DNA from: CAZMFZ01 sp964565665
GTDB taxonomy: Bacteria; Bacteroidota; Bacteroidia; Cytophagales; UBA9547
NCBI GenBank assembly: GCA_964565665.1
Contig: CAZMFZ010000072.1
Coordinates: 1 to 19,624 of the forward strand
Reading direction: 5' to 3'
DNA: 19,624 bases
Part shown: positions 1 to 7,227 of the stretch, in pieces
How positions within the stretch are numbered: position 1 is the first letter of the stretch
How the letters are laid out: each line of letters opens with the position of its first letter
The notes under the pieces: model-generated
Database searches by the model: none
Told to the model about the DNA's origin: nothing
Seen by the model: the letters and a program-made list of their open reading frames with translations, nothing else
Translations under genes and position numbers: made by a program

Positions 1-2
1 TA

Positions 3-74
3 GGCGTTTCCATAATTGCAGTGGGGTATGTAATCTCCAAAAAATCGAATGAAGTACATAATGAATTAAATTAA
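3..74 (+). CDS. C-terminal end of an unknown, probably membrane-anchored protein (partial)
   Basis: An open frame enters from the left edge and ends at a TAA at 72-74. The 23 visible residues start with a short hydrophobic run (GVSIIAVGYVI) followed by a polar tail (SKKSNEVHNELN), which resembles a final transmembrane helix with a cytoplasmic end. The frame converges on the adenosyltransferase gene with 26 bases between the two stop codons. Too little is visible to name a family, and a chance open frame of this length is possible. Confidence 0.4.
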   Translation, partial: GVSIIAVGYVISKKSNEVHNELN

Positions 75-100
75 GTGCAAATACTTGTAATGTAAGAATA

Positions 101-649
101 CTATTTTCTAGATTTCCAAATTACTTCTTCTACACTTAAATCTTTTGCCATGGCACGGGATAATACAAATAAATAATCTGAGAGCCTGTTTAAGTACTTT
201 ATGATGAGTATTTCTACAGGCTCTTTTTCATTGAGCGTAACTACCAATCGCTCGGCTCTTCTACCCACTGTGCGTGCTATATGGCAAAAGGCAACTTCTT
301 TATGGCCACCTGGCAATATAAAATTACGCAAGGGCTTTAGTGTTTCATTCATCTTGTCTATTTCATTTTCAATTCCCACCACATCACTTTCCTGTAAGTC
401 GGGAATTTTGGCAATATTTTTATCTGGTTCGGTAGCTAATATGGCTCCAATGGTAAAAAGACGGTCTTGAATTTCTCTCAAAAATGGTTTTCTCAAATCA
501 TTTATAGTGTACTCAGCCAATAGCCCTATCCAAGAGTTAAGTTCATCTACTGTGCCATAAGTATCAATTCTCAAATGCGATTTAGAAACTCTGCTTCCAC
601 CCACCAATGAGGTTTCGCCACTATCTCCCGTTTTTGTATATATTTTCAT
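101..649 (-). CDS. PduO-type cob(I)yrinic acid a,c-diamide adenosyltransferase
   Basis: This cytoplasmic enzyme transfers the adenosyl group of ATP to cob(I)alamin or cob(I)yrinic acid diamide, giving the coenzyme form of B12. The N-terminus (KIYTKTGDSGETSLVGG, then RVSK, then RIDTYGTVDELNSWIG) is the family's ATP-binding signature. The C-terminal helix carries RTVGRRAERLVV and LNRLSDYLFVLSR, the corrinoid-facing part of the fold. The length of 182 residues is typical of the stand-alone form. The ATG at 649 starts exactly at the conserved MKIYTKTGD, so the start is secure. The gene is transcribed alone, divergently from the pirin gene across about 230 bases. No cobalamin biosynthesis genes are visible nearby, so a salvage role is an inference. 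Confidence 0.95.
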   Translation of the reverse strand: MKIYTKTGDSGETSLVGGSRVSKSHLRIDTYGTVDELNSWIGLLAEYTINDLRKPFLREIQDRLFTIGAILATEPDKNIAKIPDLQESDVVGIENEIDKMNETLKPLRNFILPGGHKEVAFCHIARTVGRRAERLVVTLNEKEPVEILIIKYLNRLSDYLFVLSRAMAKDLSVEEVIWKSRK

Positions 650-878
650 ACTTTTATAATTAATATTTCTAAAATATGAAATTATACCTTTTGGTTGTAA
701 CTATTCGAAATTTGCTTTGTAATTTTATTTATCTACTTGTAAGCATATTAAAATTCAATGAAATACTCGGTATTGGAAAAAGATATATTTGACAGACTGT
801 CATTGGGTAATATGAAATTATTGTTGGTACATTTATTGTTAGTGTATCAATACAAATTTGATTTTAAACTTAGAAATA
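650..878. other. Intergenic region between divergent genes
   Basis: This AT-rich stretch separates the adenosyltransferase and pirin genes and should hold both promoters. The only structure I see is a short inverted repeat (GACAGACTGTC at 791-801). A TTTG at 857-860 precedes the pirin start but lacks a well-spaced partner, so I do not call a promoter. Confidence 0.35.
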
Positions 879-1586
879 ATGAAGACTATAATTCATAAAT
901 CAGAAACACGTGGTGGAGCCGACCATGGTTGGTTGAAAGCCACACATTCATTTAGTTTTGCACGCTATTACGATCCAAATCGTTTGCAATTTGGTGCTTT
1001 GAGAGTGCTTAATGATGATTTGGTAGCTCCGCAGATGGGTTTTGGTACACATCCGCACGATAATATGGAAATTGTGTCAATTGTTTTGAACGGAACAATC
1101 AGGCATAAAGATAGTATGGGAAATGTAGCAGAAATAAAAAAAGAAGAAGTGCAAATAATGTCTGCTGGAACTGGAGTGGAGCATTCAGAATTCAATGCAG
1201 ATAAAAGCGAAACATTGAACTTGCTACAAATATGGGTAATGCCTAAGGAACACAACATAAAACCCAGATATGGTCAAGTGACTTTGAACCGAGTTGATCG
1301 GGAAAATAAAATCCAGACTATAGTTGCTCCTGATAAACAAGGAGCAATGTGGATAAATCAAGACGCGTACTTTTCAAGAGCCGCATTTTCCAAAGATTTT
1401 GAAAGTATTTATACCATAAATAAATCAGGAAATGGCGTATACGTTTTTTTGATTGAAGGCAAAGCCACTATTGCAGGAAATATGCTTGAAAAACGAGATG
1501 GAATAGGGATGTGGGAGACTGATAAAATTGAAATAAAAGCAGATTCTGATACAGAATTGTTATTTATAGAAGTGCCCATGCAATAA
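879..1586 (+). CDS. Pirin family protein (YhhW/quercetinase-like bicupin)
   Basis: This is a bicupin of the pirin family, whose bacterial members bind a metal and in some cases (YhhW) show quercetin 2,3-dioxygenase activity. The start is the ATG at 879: MKTIIHKSETRGGADHGWLK is the usual pirin N-terminus, while the upstream in-frame TTG at 858 adds seven unconserved residues. The 235-residue length fits YhhW. HSFSFARYYDP lies at about residues 23-33. The four metal ligands of the N-terminal cupin are in place: His58 and His60 (THPHD), then His102 and Glu104 (GVEHSE). The C-terminal half is the degenerate second cupin. The physiological substrate cannot be told from sequence. The gene stands alone and ends at a strong hairpin shared with the convergent hemB. 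Confidence 0.92.
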   Translation: MKTIIHKSETRGGADHGWLKATHSFSFARYYDPNRLQFGALRVLNDDLVAPQMGFGTHPHDNMEIVSIVLNGTIRHKDSMGNVAEIKKEEVQIMSAGTGVEHSEFNADKSETLNLLQIWVMPKEHNIKPRYGQVTLNRVDRENKIQTIVAPDKQGAMWINQDAYFSRAAFSKDFESIYTINKSGNGVYVFLIEGKATIAGNMLEKRDGIGMWETDKIEIKADSDTELLFIEVPMQ

Positions 1587-1600
1587 ATTGAAATTTACTT

Positions 1601-1632
1601 CTCGCAGGGGCTTGGAAGCAAGCCCCTGTGAG
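1601..1632. terminator. Hairpin between convergent pirin and hemB genes
   Basis: A 10-bp perfect stem, CAGGGGCTTG (1605-1614) and CAAGCCCCTG (1619-1628), closes a GAAG tetraloop and is extended by CTC/GAG pairs around a mismatch. It is the only GC-rich feature between the two stop codons. The T-run (1645-1650) is too far away for a textbook intrinsic terminator, but the position suggests it stops transcription from both sides. Confidence 0.6.
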
Positions 1633-1665
1633 CTTTACATTGGATTTTTTCATAAAAGTGCCAAT

Positions 1666-2646
1666 CTACACTTTTAAATTTTGGGCAAATTCTTTAGCAA
1701 AATAGGTCAATATTATGTCAGCCCCAGCTCTTTTGATACTTAAAAGGCTTTCATTCATTGCTTTAGTACCATCAAGCCACCCGTTTTGAGCTGCGGCCTT
1801 TATCATGGCATATTCACCACTCACATTGTAAGCTGCAATGGGCAATGTAAAATTGTCTTTCAGTAATTTTATAATATCTAAGTATGCCAAAGCAGGCTTC
1901 ACCATCAGGAAATCTGCACCTTCACTTGCATCTAACTCAGCCTCAATAATGGCTTCGCGACTGTTCGCAGGGTTCATCTGATAGGTTTTCTTGTCGCCAA
2001 ATTTGGGAGCTGAATCTAATGCATCTCGAAAAGGCCCGTAAAAGGCACTTGCATATTTGGCTGTGTAGCTCATAATGCTGGTTTCTGAATACCCATTTGT
2101 ATCTAAAATGTTTCGGATAAAGCCCACTCTGCCGTCCATCATATCAGATGGGCCTAAAATATCTGCTCCAGCTTTGGCTTGTGCCAAGCTCATTTTACCT
2201 AAAATCTCTAGGGTTTCGTCATTTGCTATTTTACCATTTTGTACCAAGCCATCATGCCCATCGCTGCTATATGGATCCATAGCCACATCTGTCATCAGAC
2301 ATATTTCAGGAAAATTCCTTTTTATTTCTCTTATGGCATTGATATACATGCCCTCTTCATTCCAACTTTCACTGGCAAATTTGTCTTTTTTACTTTCTTC
2401 ATATTGAGGAAACAAATCGAAAGCCTTTATTCCCAAGTTGTTACATTCATTTATTTCTTCTAAAAGTAAATCGAGAGAAAATCGGCAAATACCCGGCATT
2501 GAAGATACTTCTACTTTTTTATTGTCTCCCAAAGTTAGAAAAAGTGGAAATAAGAGGTCATTTACAGTCACATGTGTTTCTTGCACCAAATCGCGAATGG
2601 CTTGGGTTTTGCGGTTTCTACGCGGGCGTTGGGGTAAATTTATCAT
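1666..2646 (-). CDS. hemB: Delta-aminolevulinic acid dehydratase (porphobilinogen synthase)
   Basis: HemB condenses two 5-aminolevulinate molecules to porphobilinogen, the second common step of haem and corrinoid synthesis, as a cytoplasmic TIM-barrel oligomer. At 326 residues it has the normal length. Both Schiff-base lysines are visible: Lys198 in YTAKYASAFYGPFRDA and Lys250 in FLMVKPALAYLD. The metal site at about 119-133 reads TDVAMDPYSSDGHDG. The three zinc cysteines of the E. coli enzyme are replaced by Ala122, Asp124 and Asp132, which is the pattern of magnesium-dependent, zinc-independent HemB. The ATG at 2646 begins right before the conserved RPRRNRK segment. A DUF2721 gene lies 10 bases upstream in the same direction, so the two are probably co-transcribed. 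Confidence 0.97.
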   Translation of the reverse strand: MINLPQRPRRNRKTQAIRDLVQETHVTVNDLLFPLFLTLGDNKKVEVSSMPGICRFSLDLLLEEINECNNLGIKAFDLFPQYEESKKDKFASESWNEEGMYINAIREIKRNFPEICLMTDVAMDPYSSDGHDGLVQNGKIANDETLEILGKMSLAQAKAGADILGPSDMMDGRVGFIRNILDTNGYSETSIMSYTAKYASAFYGPFRDALDSAPKFGDKKTYQMNPANSREAIIEAELDASEGADFLMVKPALAYLDIIKLLKDNFTLPIAAYNVSGEYAMIKAAAQNGWLDGTKAMNESLLSIKRAGADIILTYFAKEFAQNLKV

Positions 2647-2656
2647 AAAACTAGGG

Positions 2657-3073
2657 TTAATCTACTTTCTTCTGAATCACCTCGTCTTCAATATCTTTAA
2701 GTAATATAAGCAAGGCTTTGTTTGAAAGCATAATTTCATAAGCTGACATAGAGAGCGATACAAGCAATAGTACTAAACTGGCAGTAAAACTGTATGAGGC
2801 AAATATTCTAAAATCTTCGAATATTAAAAACATAGTAAGTGCGGCAAATAAAATACTGAGTATGCCATTGAGTTGCATGTCGCGTATGAGTTGAATTCTT
2901 CGTTTTAAAATTTTTATCTGTTGCAGAATGATATAACTTTTTTCTTGAGAATAAAGAGCGTGCAGTGCGCGTATACGGTTGCTAATGGCTATATAGCGAT
3001 TGGTATAGGCCAAAAGCAATAAAGAAATAGCAGGAAAAAGTATAGCTGGCGTGGTAAGAGTTAATTCATTCAT
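2657..3073 (-). CDS. DUF2721 family membrane protein
   Basis: This is a 138-residue protein with the DUF2721 layout. The N-terminus, TTPAILFPAISLLLLAYTNRY, forms the first hydrophobic helix. It is followed by a charged, probably coiled-coil segment at residues 30-65 (NRIRALHALYSQEKSYIILQQ and IKILKRRIQLIRD) and by two closely spaced hydrophobic helices (about 70-86 and 91-113). The tail is acidic. No catalytic residues are apparent and the family has no established function. It is the upstream gene of a two-gene unit with hemB, but a haem-related role would be guesswork. Confidence 0.85.
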   Translation of the reverse strand: MNELTLTTPAILFPAISLLLLAYTNRYIAISNRIRALHALYSQEKSYIILQQIKILKRRIQLIRDMQLNGILSILFAALTMFLIFEDFRIFASYSFTASLVLLLVSLSMSAYEIMLSNKALLILLKDIEDEVIQKKVD

Positions 3074-3098
3074 AGTGTTTAAAAATAAAAAAATTACC

Positions 3099-3412
3099 TT
3101 ATTCTTTTATCCAAGGTCCGGAAGGATTTAAAGAGGTGTGTAAAATTGCAAATATTTTTACATGTTTGGAGTTTTCGTTTACAGTAAAATATATCATAAA
3201 TGGAAATTTAGAGATTGCTAAACATCTAATATTCTCATACCTCATTTGATAAAATGGGTTAATTTCTAGCATTTTGGCTGTTTTCTAATAGATAAAGCAA
3301 ATCGCTTTCCCAAACCAGTTTGTTGTAAATTATAATAGTGGATTGCAGTTTGTAAATTGATTAAAGCACTATTTTGGAATAATACCGTAAATCTTTTACT
3401 ACCTAGTTTCAT
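3099..3412 (-). pseudogene. RelE/ParE-family toxin, broken by a -1 frameshift
   Basis: This toxin partner lies immediately downstream of the antitoxin and overlaps it by ATGA (3412-3409), a typical translationally coupled arrangement. From the ATG at 3412 the frame reads MKLGSKRFTVLFQNSALINL, then QTAIHYYNLQQTGLGKRFALSIRK, and hits TAG at 3269-3267. The rest of the family signature continues in another frame: TAKMLEINPFYQMRYENIRC, LAISKFPFMIYFTVNENSKH and VKIFAILHTSLNPSGPWIKE, ending at TAA (3101-3099). Inserting one base in the A4 run at about 3285-3282 restores a single frame of 104 residues. The two halves together show the N-terminal helices and the C-terminal beta sheet of RelE/ParE toxins. 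The lesion may be a true inactivating deletion or a homopolymer sequencing error. Confidence 0.85.
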
Positions 3413-3633
3413 TCAACTATGAGTTTTTTGAATGCAACATCCAATTCAGTAAAATCGGTATCTTTTGTATTGGCAACTCTTTTAAGTACTATTTCCTTGT
3501 GCCAATCAGGAACAGATAAATCTACGCTGCTTGAAGTAGTTAAAAGTTTTATCACTTTAGTATGTTCTAATTCTTGTAAAAGCCCAAGGGAATCCGGATG
3601 AGAGAGTTCTACAAGTACAGTTTGGTTTGTCAT
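3409..3633 (-). CDS. Antitoxin of a RelE/ParE-type toxin-antitoxin module
   Basis: This is a 74-residue, partly acidic protein, MTNQTVLVELSHPDSLGLLQ at the start, with a Trp-containing C-terminal half (DWHKEIVLKRV). I call it an antitoxin mainly from context: its stop overlaps the start of a recognisable RelE/ParE toxin by four bases, the usual antitoxin-first order. Small antitoxins with an 'ALxLLQELE'-like N-terminal segment accompany such toxins in Bacteroidota, but I cannot assign a named antitoxin family. It would neutralise the toxin and probably autorepress the operon. The frame is intact although the toxin's is not. Confidence 0.75.
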   Translation of the reverse strand: MTNQTVLVELSHPDSLGLLQELEHTKVIKLLTTSSSVDLSVPDWHKEIVLKRVANTKDTDFTELDVAFKKLIVE

Positions 3634-3748
3634 AGGTGTTGGCGAAGCTATTAAATTTTTCTAATTTAACTGATTTTTGGAGTAGATAAAGATAATAAAA
3701 ATTGAACAAATAAAAAAGAGACACTACCAGAAATACATAGGAATTGAT

Positions 3749-4744
3749 TTAATAATCATTGTATTTCTTTTTTCCTTTGATGAAATAGCCCCACACAATA
3801 CTATATTTCATCAGCATCTTGTGAGAATTGTGCTTAAGTTGAATTCGCTTTCTATGCAAAATTGGAATAGATCTGCAATAGGCAAAATGGGCTCTTACGA
3901 TAGCAAAAGTATCTAGCGGATAGCCTTGAACTAAGAATTTTATTCCTGCCAATCCATCCATTATCAAACGTTTTAGAAATTTGAAAGGCAAGTCGTTGCC
4001 CGGGTAATTTTTATGAAATAGGTATAAGCTGTTTCTAAAATTAAGAAAAGTTTTGTAGCTACTATTTTTGGGTAAAGTGCCACCACCAATATGAAAAATT
4101 TCACTTTTAGGGAAATAAACAATTGTATACCCTGCATTCCATATCCGCCAGCAAAGATCTATTTCTTCCATGTGAGCGAAAAAATCTTCGTCTAAACCGC
4201 CTAATTGATTATAAACAGAAGCCTTGATAAACAAGCAAGCCCCTGAAGCCCAGCCTATTTCAGCAATTTCATTGTATTGACCTGAGTCTTTTTCAAGTGT
4301 TTCAAAAATTCGCCCACGACAAAAAGGATAGCCGTCATGATCGAGAAACCCACCCGCAGCTCCTGCATATTCAAATTCATCTCTGCAATAGAAAGATTTA
4401 ATTTTGGGTTGTAATGCTGCTATAGTTGAATTGGCTTCTAAATATTGTATGGCAGGGTGAAGCCAATTGGGTGTGACTTCTACATCAGAATTGAGTAATA
4501 CATAATAATCAGCCTCAATTTGACTCAGAGCCAAATTATAACCTCTACAAAATCCTTCGTTGGATGGATTTTGTAGGATTTTTAACTCAGGGAATGACGA
4601 CTTTAAATATGCAATAGAGCCATCGGTAGAGGAATTGTCAACAATAATAACTTCCGCACCTGGGCTATATTCTACTACTTTGGAGAGAAATTGTGATAAA
4701 AACTTCTTCCCGTTCCAATTCAAAATGACAACAGCAACTTTCAA
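3749..4744 (-). CDS. Glycosyltransferase family 2 (rhamnosyltransferase-like)
   Basis: This is an inverting GT-A glycosyltransferase that moves a sugar from a nucleotide-sugar donor to a growing glycan or lipid acceptor on the cytoplasmic face of the inner membrane. The start MKVAVVILNWNGKKFL is the canonical GT2 opening strand. Donor-binding DNSSTDGS lies at residues 36-43, the DxD-type metal motif is within LLNSDVEV (83-90), and the acceptor/catalytic-base region LGGLDEDFFAHMEEIDLCWR is at about 181-200. The architecture and the 331-residue length resemble dTDP-rhamnosyltransferases of the RfbF/WbbL kind, but the sugar cannot be assigned. No signal peptide or clear transmembrane segment is visible. 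It is not in a polysaccharide cluster here: its neighbours are ybaB and a toxin-antitoxin module. Confidence 0.93.
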   Translation of the reverse strand: MKVAVVILNWNGKKFLSQFLSKVVEYSPGAEVIIVDNSSTDGSIAYLKSSFPELKILQNPSNEGFCRGYNLALSQIEADYYVLLNSDVEVTPNWLHPAIQYLEANSTIAALQPKIKSFYCRDEFEYAGAAGGFLDHDGYPFCRGRIFETLEKDSGQYNEIAEIGWASGACLFIKASVYNQLGGLDEDFFAHMEEIDLCWRIWNAGYTIVYFPKSEIFHIGGGTLPKNSSYKTFLNFRNSLYLFHKNYPGNDLPFKFLKRLIMDGLAGIKFLVQGYPLDTFAIVRAHFAYCRSIPILHRKRIQLKHNSHKMLMKYSIVWGYFIKGKKKYNDY

Positions 4745-4791
4745 ACCCTTACAAATAATTTATTATCAAAATGTCAAATGAAAATTAATTC

Positions 4792-4840
4792 ATCTAACAT
4801 CTAAAATTCAACATACAACATTCAACATTTAGCATTTCTT
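4792..4840 (+). repeat. Degenerate period-7 array next to the ybaB stop
   Basis: Seven successive 7-mers run without a gap: ATCTAAC, ATCTAAA, ATTCAAC, ATACAAC, ATTCAAC, ATTTAGC, ATTTCTT. The array begins in the ybaB-glycosyltransferase gap and reaches the ybaB stop codon. A matching array on the opposite strand lies just upstream of ybaB. Confidence 0.75.
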
Positions 4841-5178
4841 TACCTCATTCCGCCCATCAAAGCATTCAAATCGAGCCCTGGAATATTAGGAATTACGCCT
4901 TCCATCGATTTGGCAAGTTCGGCTTTCACTTGTGCATCAATATCGCTAATAGCTTTATTTACAGCCGCTACCGTTAAATCTTGCACCACATCTTTATCAC
5001 TAAATATTTCCGGGTCTATTTCCAGTTTCAATAATTTTTTGTGTCCGTTTACAGTGGCTTTCACCATGCCACCACCAGATTCGGCTGTGAGGGTAATTTG
5101 TGCCAAGTTTTCTTGGGCTATTTTCATTTTTTCTTGTGCCTCTTTCACCTTGCCAAGAATGCTAAACATGTCGAACAT
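4840..5178 (-). CDS. ybaB: YbaB/EbfC family nucleoid-associated protein
   Basis: This is a small DNA-binding protein of the YbaB/EbfC family, which forms tweezer-shaped dimers that bind DNA with little sequence preference and affect nucleoid structure and expression. At 112 residues it has the usual size. The N-terminal helix MFDMFSILGKVKEAQEKMKI is followed by the conserved sheet (AESGGGMVKATVNGHKKLLK, then LEIDPEIF) and a C-terminal helix ending in a Gly/Met-rich tail (NIPGLDLNALMGGMR). In many bacteria ybaB lies beside dnaX and recR. Here it stands apart, between a glycosyltransferase and a secreted protein gene, with period-7 repeat arrays on both sides. Confidence 0.93.
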   Translation of the reverse strand: MFDMFSILGKVKEAQEKMKIAQENLAQITLTAESGGGMVKATVNGHKKLLKLEIDPEIFSDKDVVQDLTVAAVNKAISDIDAQVKAELAKSMEGVIPNIPGLDLNALMGGMR

Positions 5179-5182
5179 AATA

Positions 5183-5226
5183 AGATTAATGTTAAGTTTT
5201 GTATGATAAATGTTGAATGTTAGAAG
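5183..5226 (-). repeat. Degenerate period-7 array upstream of ybaB, opposite orientation
   Basis: Read on the minus strand, 7-mers follow each other as CTTCTAA, CATTCAA, CATTTAT, CATACAA, AACTTAA, CATTAAT. The 15-mer TAAATGTTGAATGTT at 5207-5221 is the exact reverse complement of 4817-4831 in the other array, so the pair forms long-range inverted repeats that enclose ybaB. Confidence 0.7.
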
Positions 5227-7227
5227 TTAACGAATCAGTTGTAAAGTGCCTTTTTTTGTGATTTCCTCTCCAAATTGATCTTTTACTCTGGCTACATAAT
5301 GGTAAATATCAGGGTTGAAATTTCCCCCATCCCAGCCTTTGTTTTGATCTGAAGTCACAAACACAGTTTGCCCCCAACGGTTGTAAATTGTAAGTTCAAA
5401 TTCTTCCCAAAACAATCCTTTGGGCATATAAGTATCATTTATATTGTCATCATTAGGCGTAAAAGCATTTGGCATAAATATTCTAACGTCTTGCTTTACA
5501 GATACAAAATTGGAGCGAATTTCTGTGCCATCGGGCAAATAGCCAATTACTCTGTAGACTGTAACCTGGGTTTTTTCATCAATAGGATTTTGGACATCGG
5601 AATTGCCGCTAAGTGGCCTTACTTCATAGGGAGTATTACCACCTCCCTGCCTGTAAATTTCTAATATATAATTACCAACTGTAGCATTATCACCAGTTAC
5701 AGCATTGTTAAATTGAATAGAGTTTTGCTCCAAATTGTCTTTTTGGGCTTGTAAATAGGGGGGACAAGCTTTTGAAATATTGCTAGTACCGCATTGATTA
5801 GTAGCTTCTACCAAATAGCATTTGCCTGTGAGCGTGCTGGGAATAAAAGTGTTATCTGTAACAGAGCCTAATAAGTTGTTTTTGGGTGTTGCTTCAAGGT
5901 AAATATTATATTTTGCTACTACTCCGGCTACGGTAGGTGCAGTCCACGATAAATAGGTTTTCTCATCTGTTTTGCCAATAGTGGCTATAAATCCAGTAAT
6001 TTGAGGCACGGCTAAAGGTGATTTTTTTAAGGCAGTTAAAGTGAGTGGTGCGGAAATGGAGATTTGATTGAATTGATTTTTTTTTGCCTCAGCCCTATAT
6101 AAATAGGTTAAACCACAGACCACATCTGTGTCTTTATATGTGAAAGGATACCCAAGAGATGAAGACACAGTTGTCAGCCCATTTATTCCTACAATACTTA
6201 GTGTTAACTCAGAAGGGTAATAACTGGAAACAGTAATTGTATTTCCGCTAGTATCGACTTGGCCTGAGATGGGCAAAGTACACATTTGATTTTGAGCTTC
6301 TAAAGCTGGGTTTGTAACGGGTGGCTCAATATTTCCGCAGTCGTCAAAGGCTTCTAATTTGTAGCAATAAATATTGCTGAGGCTATTTAAGCCACCCTTT
6401 TGAATAGATTGAGATTTGATAATGGTGTCAGCTACACTAATTGAAGTGTTAGGGAGGGTGTTAATAAGTCTGTAAGGCGACAGTTGTGTTTTTTCATATT
6501 CATAAAGCTTGTAATTCAATCTAGGGTCTGTCCTAATATCAATAGTAACTTCACCTAATGTAGCACTTAAGTTGTTTACATTTAATTGGTAAATTTCAGG
6601 ATTTTTCAAGCTGGCATAAGGCACAGCAATTGCTGTGCTGTCGTTGCGGCAGGAAGTAATTAGGCCTGCTACCCCACCAATAGTATGTTCATAATAACCA
6701 ATAACTTGAATATTTTTCTGAGTTTGATCCCCATAGGTATGAGCAAAGGCATTGCTTTTGCCCAAGGTGGAAGTGATGCCATCGCCCCAAGCAATTTCAT
6801 ATTTATCGTAAACTGGGCTTTGCAAATTGACAGTTACTTGCTGCCCTTCGCAAGAAGAAATAGTGAAATCAGGCCCCGAAGTTGTTGAGAGACCTTCAAT
6901 TTGAAATATGCCTAAATTGCCAGGGAATGATGTTCCGATATTACTACAAGACAATGTCAAAATATAAATTCCTGGACTATTCACAGAATAGATTTGAGTA
7001 AAAGTATTTGAATTGATTTCGGAGAATGTTATTCCTCCAATAGGTAATCCAGGGCCTTTTAAATTTGCTTCAGGATTTGGTGAATTACAAAATCCATTAT
7101 TTGTTAATGTAATTACACTTATAAATGAGCCGCAACCTCTAGTTTGAGAAAAAGAAATTGTCGCTTGAGCAATGGAAAGGTATTGAACTCCTACAATTCC
7201 CAATAAAATCAAAAATCTAAGCCTCAT
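5227..7227 (-). CDS. Secreted protein with T9SS type B (gliding-motility CHU_C) sorting domain
   Basis: This is a 666-residue extracellular protein, probably exported by Sec and then the type IX secretion system. I start it at the ATG at 7227. MRLRFLILLGIVGVQYLSIA is a clear signal peptide with likely cleavage after AQA, whereas the longer frame from 7272 puts 15 polar residues before it. Near residues 140-180 there is a PKD-like segment (WGDG, then HTYG). A fibronectin III-like segment with TYLSWTAP occurs around 420-470. The last ~85 residues (FMPNAFTPNDDNINDTYMP, LTIYNRWGQTVF, KGWDGG, GTLQLIR) are the type B sorting domain. Several paired cysteines occur in the N-terminal half. The start overlaps the hisS stop by 11 bases, so expression is probably coupled. 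The ligand or role is unknown, and adhesin-like function is inferred only from the Ig-like domains. Confidence 0.9.
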   Translation of the reverse strand: MRLRFLILLGIVGVQYLSIAQATISFSQTRGCGSFISVITLTNNGFCNSPNPEANLKGPGLPIGGITFSEINSNTFTQIYSVNSPGIYILTLSCSNIGTSFPGNLGIFQIEGLSTTSGPDFTISSCEGQQVTVNLQSPVYDKYEIAWGDGITSTLGKSNAFAHTYGDQTQKNIQVIGYYEHTIGGVAGLITSCRNDSTAIAVPYASLKNPEIYQLNVNNLSATLGEVTIDIRTDPRLNYKLYEYEKTQLSPYRLINTLPNTSISVADTIIKSQSIQKGGLNSLSNIYCYKLEAFDDCGNIEPPVTNPALEAQNQMCTLPISGQVDTSGNTITVSSYYPSELTLSIVGINGLTTVSSSLGYPFTYKDTDVVCGLTYLYRAEAKKNQFNQISISAPLTLTALKKSPLAVPQITGFIATIGKTDEKTYLSWTAPTVAGVVAKYNIYLEATPKNNLLGSVTDNTFIPSTLTGKCYLVEATNQCGTSNISKACPPYLQAQKDNLEQNSIQFNNAVTGDNATVGNYILEIYRQGGGNTPYEVRPLSGNSDVQNPIDEKTQVTVYRVIGYLPDGTEIRSNFVSVKQDVRIFMPNAFTPNDDNINDTYMPKGLFWEEFELTIYNRWGQTVFVTSDQNKGWDGGNFNPDIYHYVARVKDQFGEEITKKGTLQLIR

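Noticed and set aside
858..878. Seven-residue N-terminal extension of pirin from a TTG
   Set aside because: The ATG at 879 starts exactly at the conserved MKTIIHKSETRGGADHGW; the extension is unconserved.
758..898. A 46-codon plus-strand frame starting MKYSVLEKDIFDRLSLGNMK
   Set aside because: It overlaps the secure pirin start, is short and leucine-rich in AT-rich DNA, and has no family resemblance; more likely the divergent promoter region.
3267..3290. Programmed -1 frameshift as the way the RelE/ParE toxin is made
   Set aside because: The site reads AGA AAA CAG, which lacks the usual X XXY YYZ slippery heptamer, so a simple base deletion or sequencing error is the better explanation.
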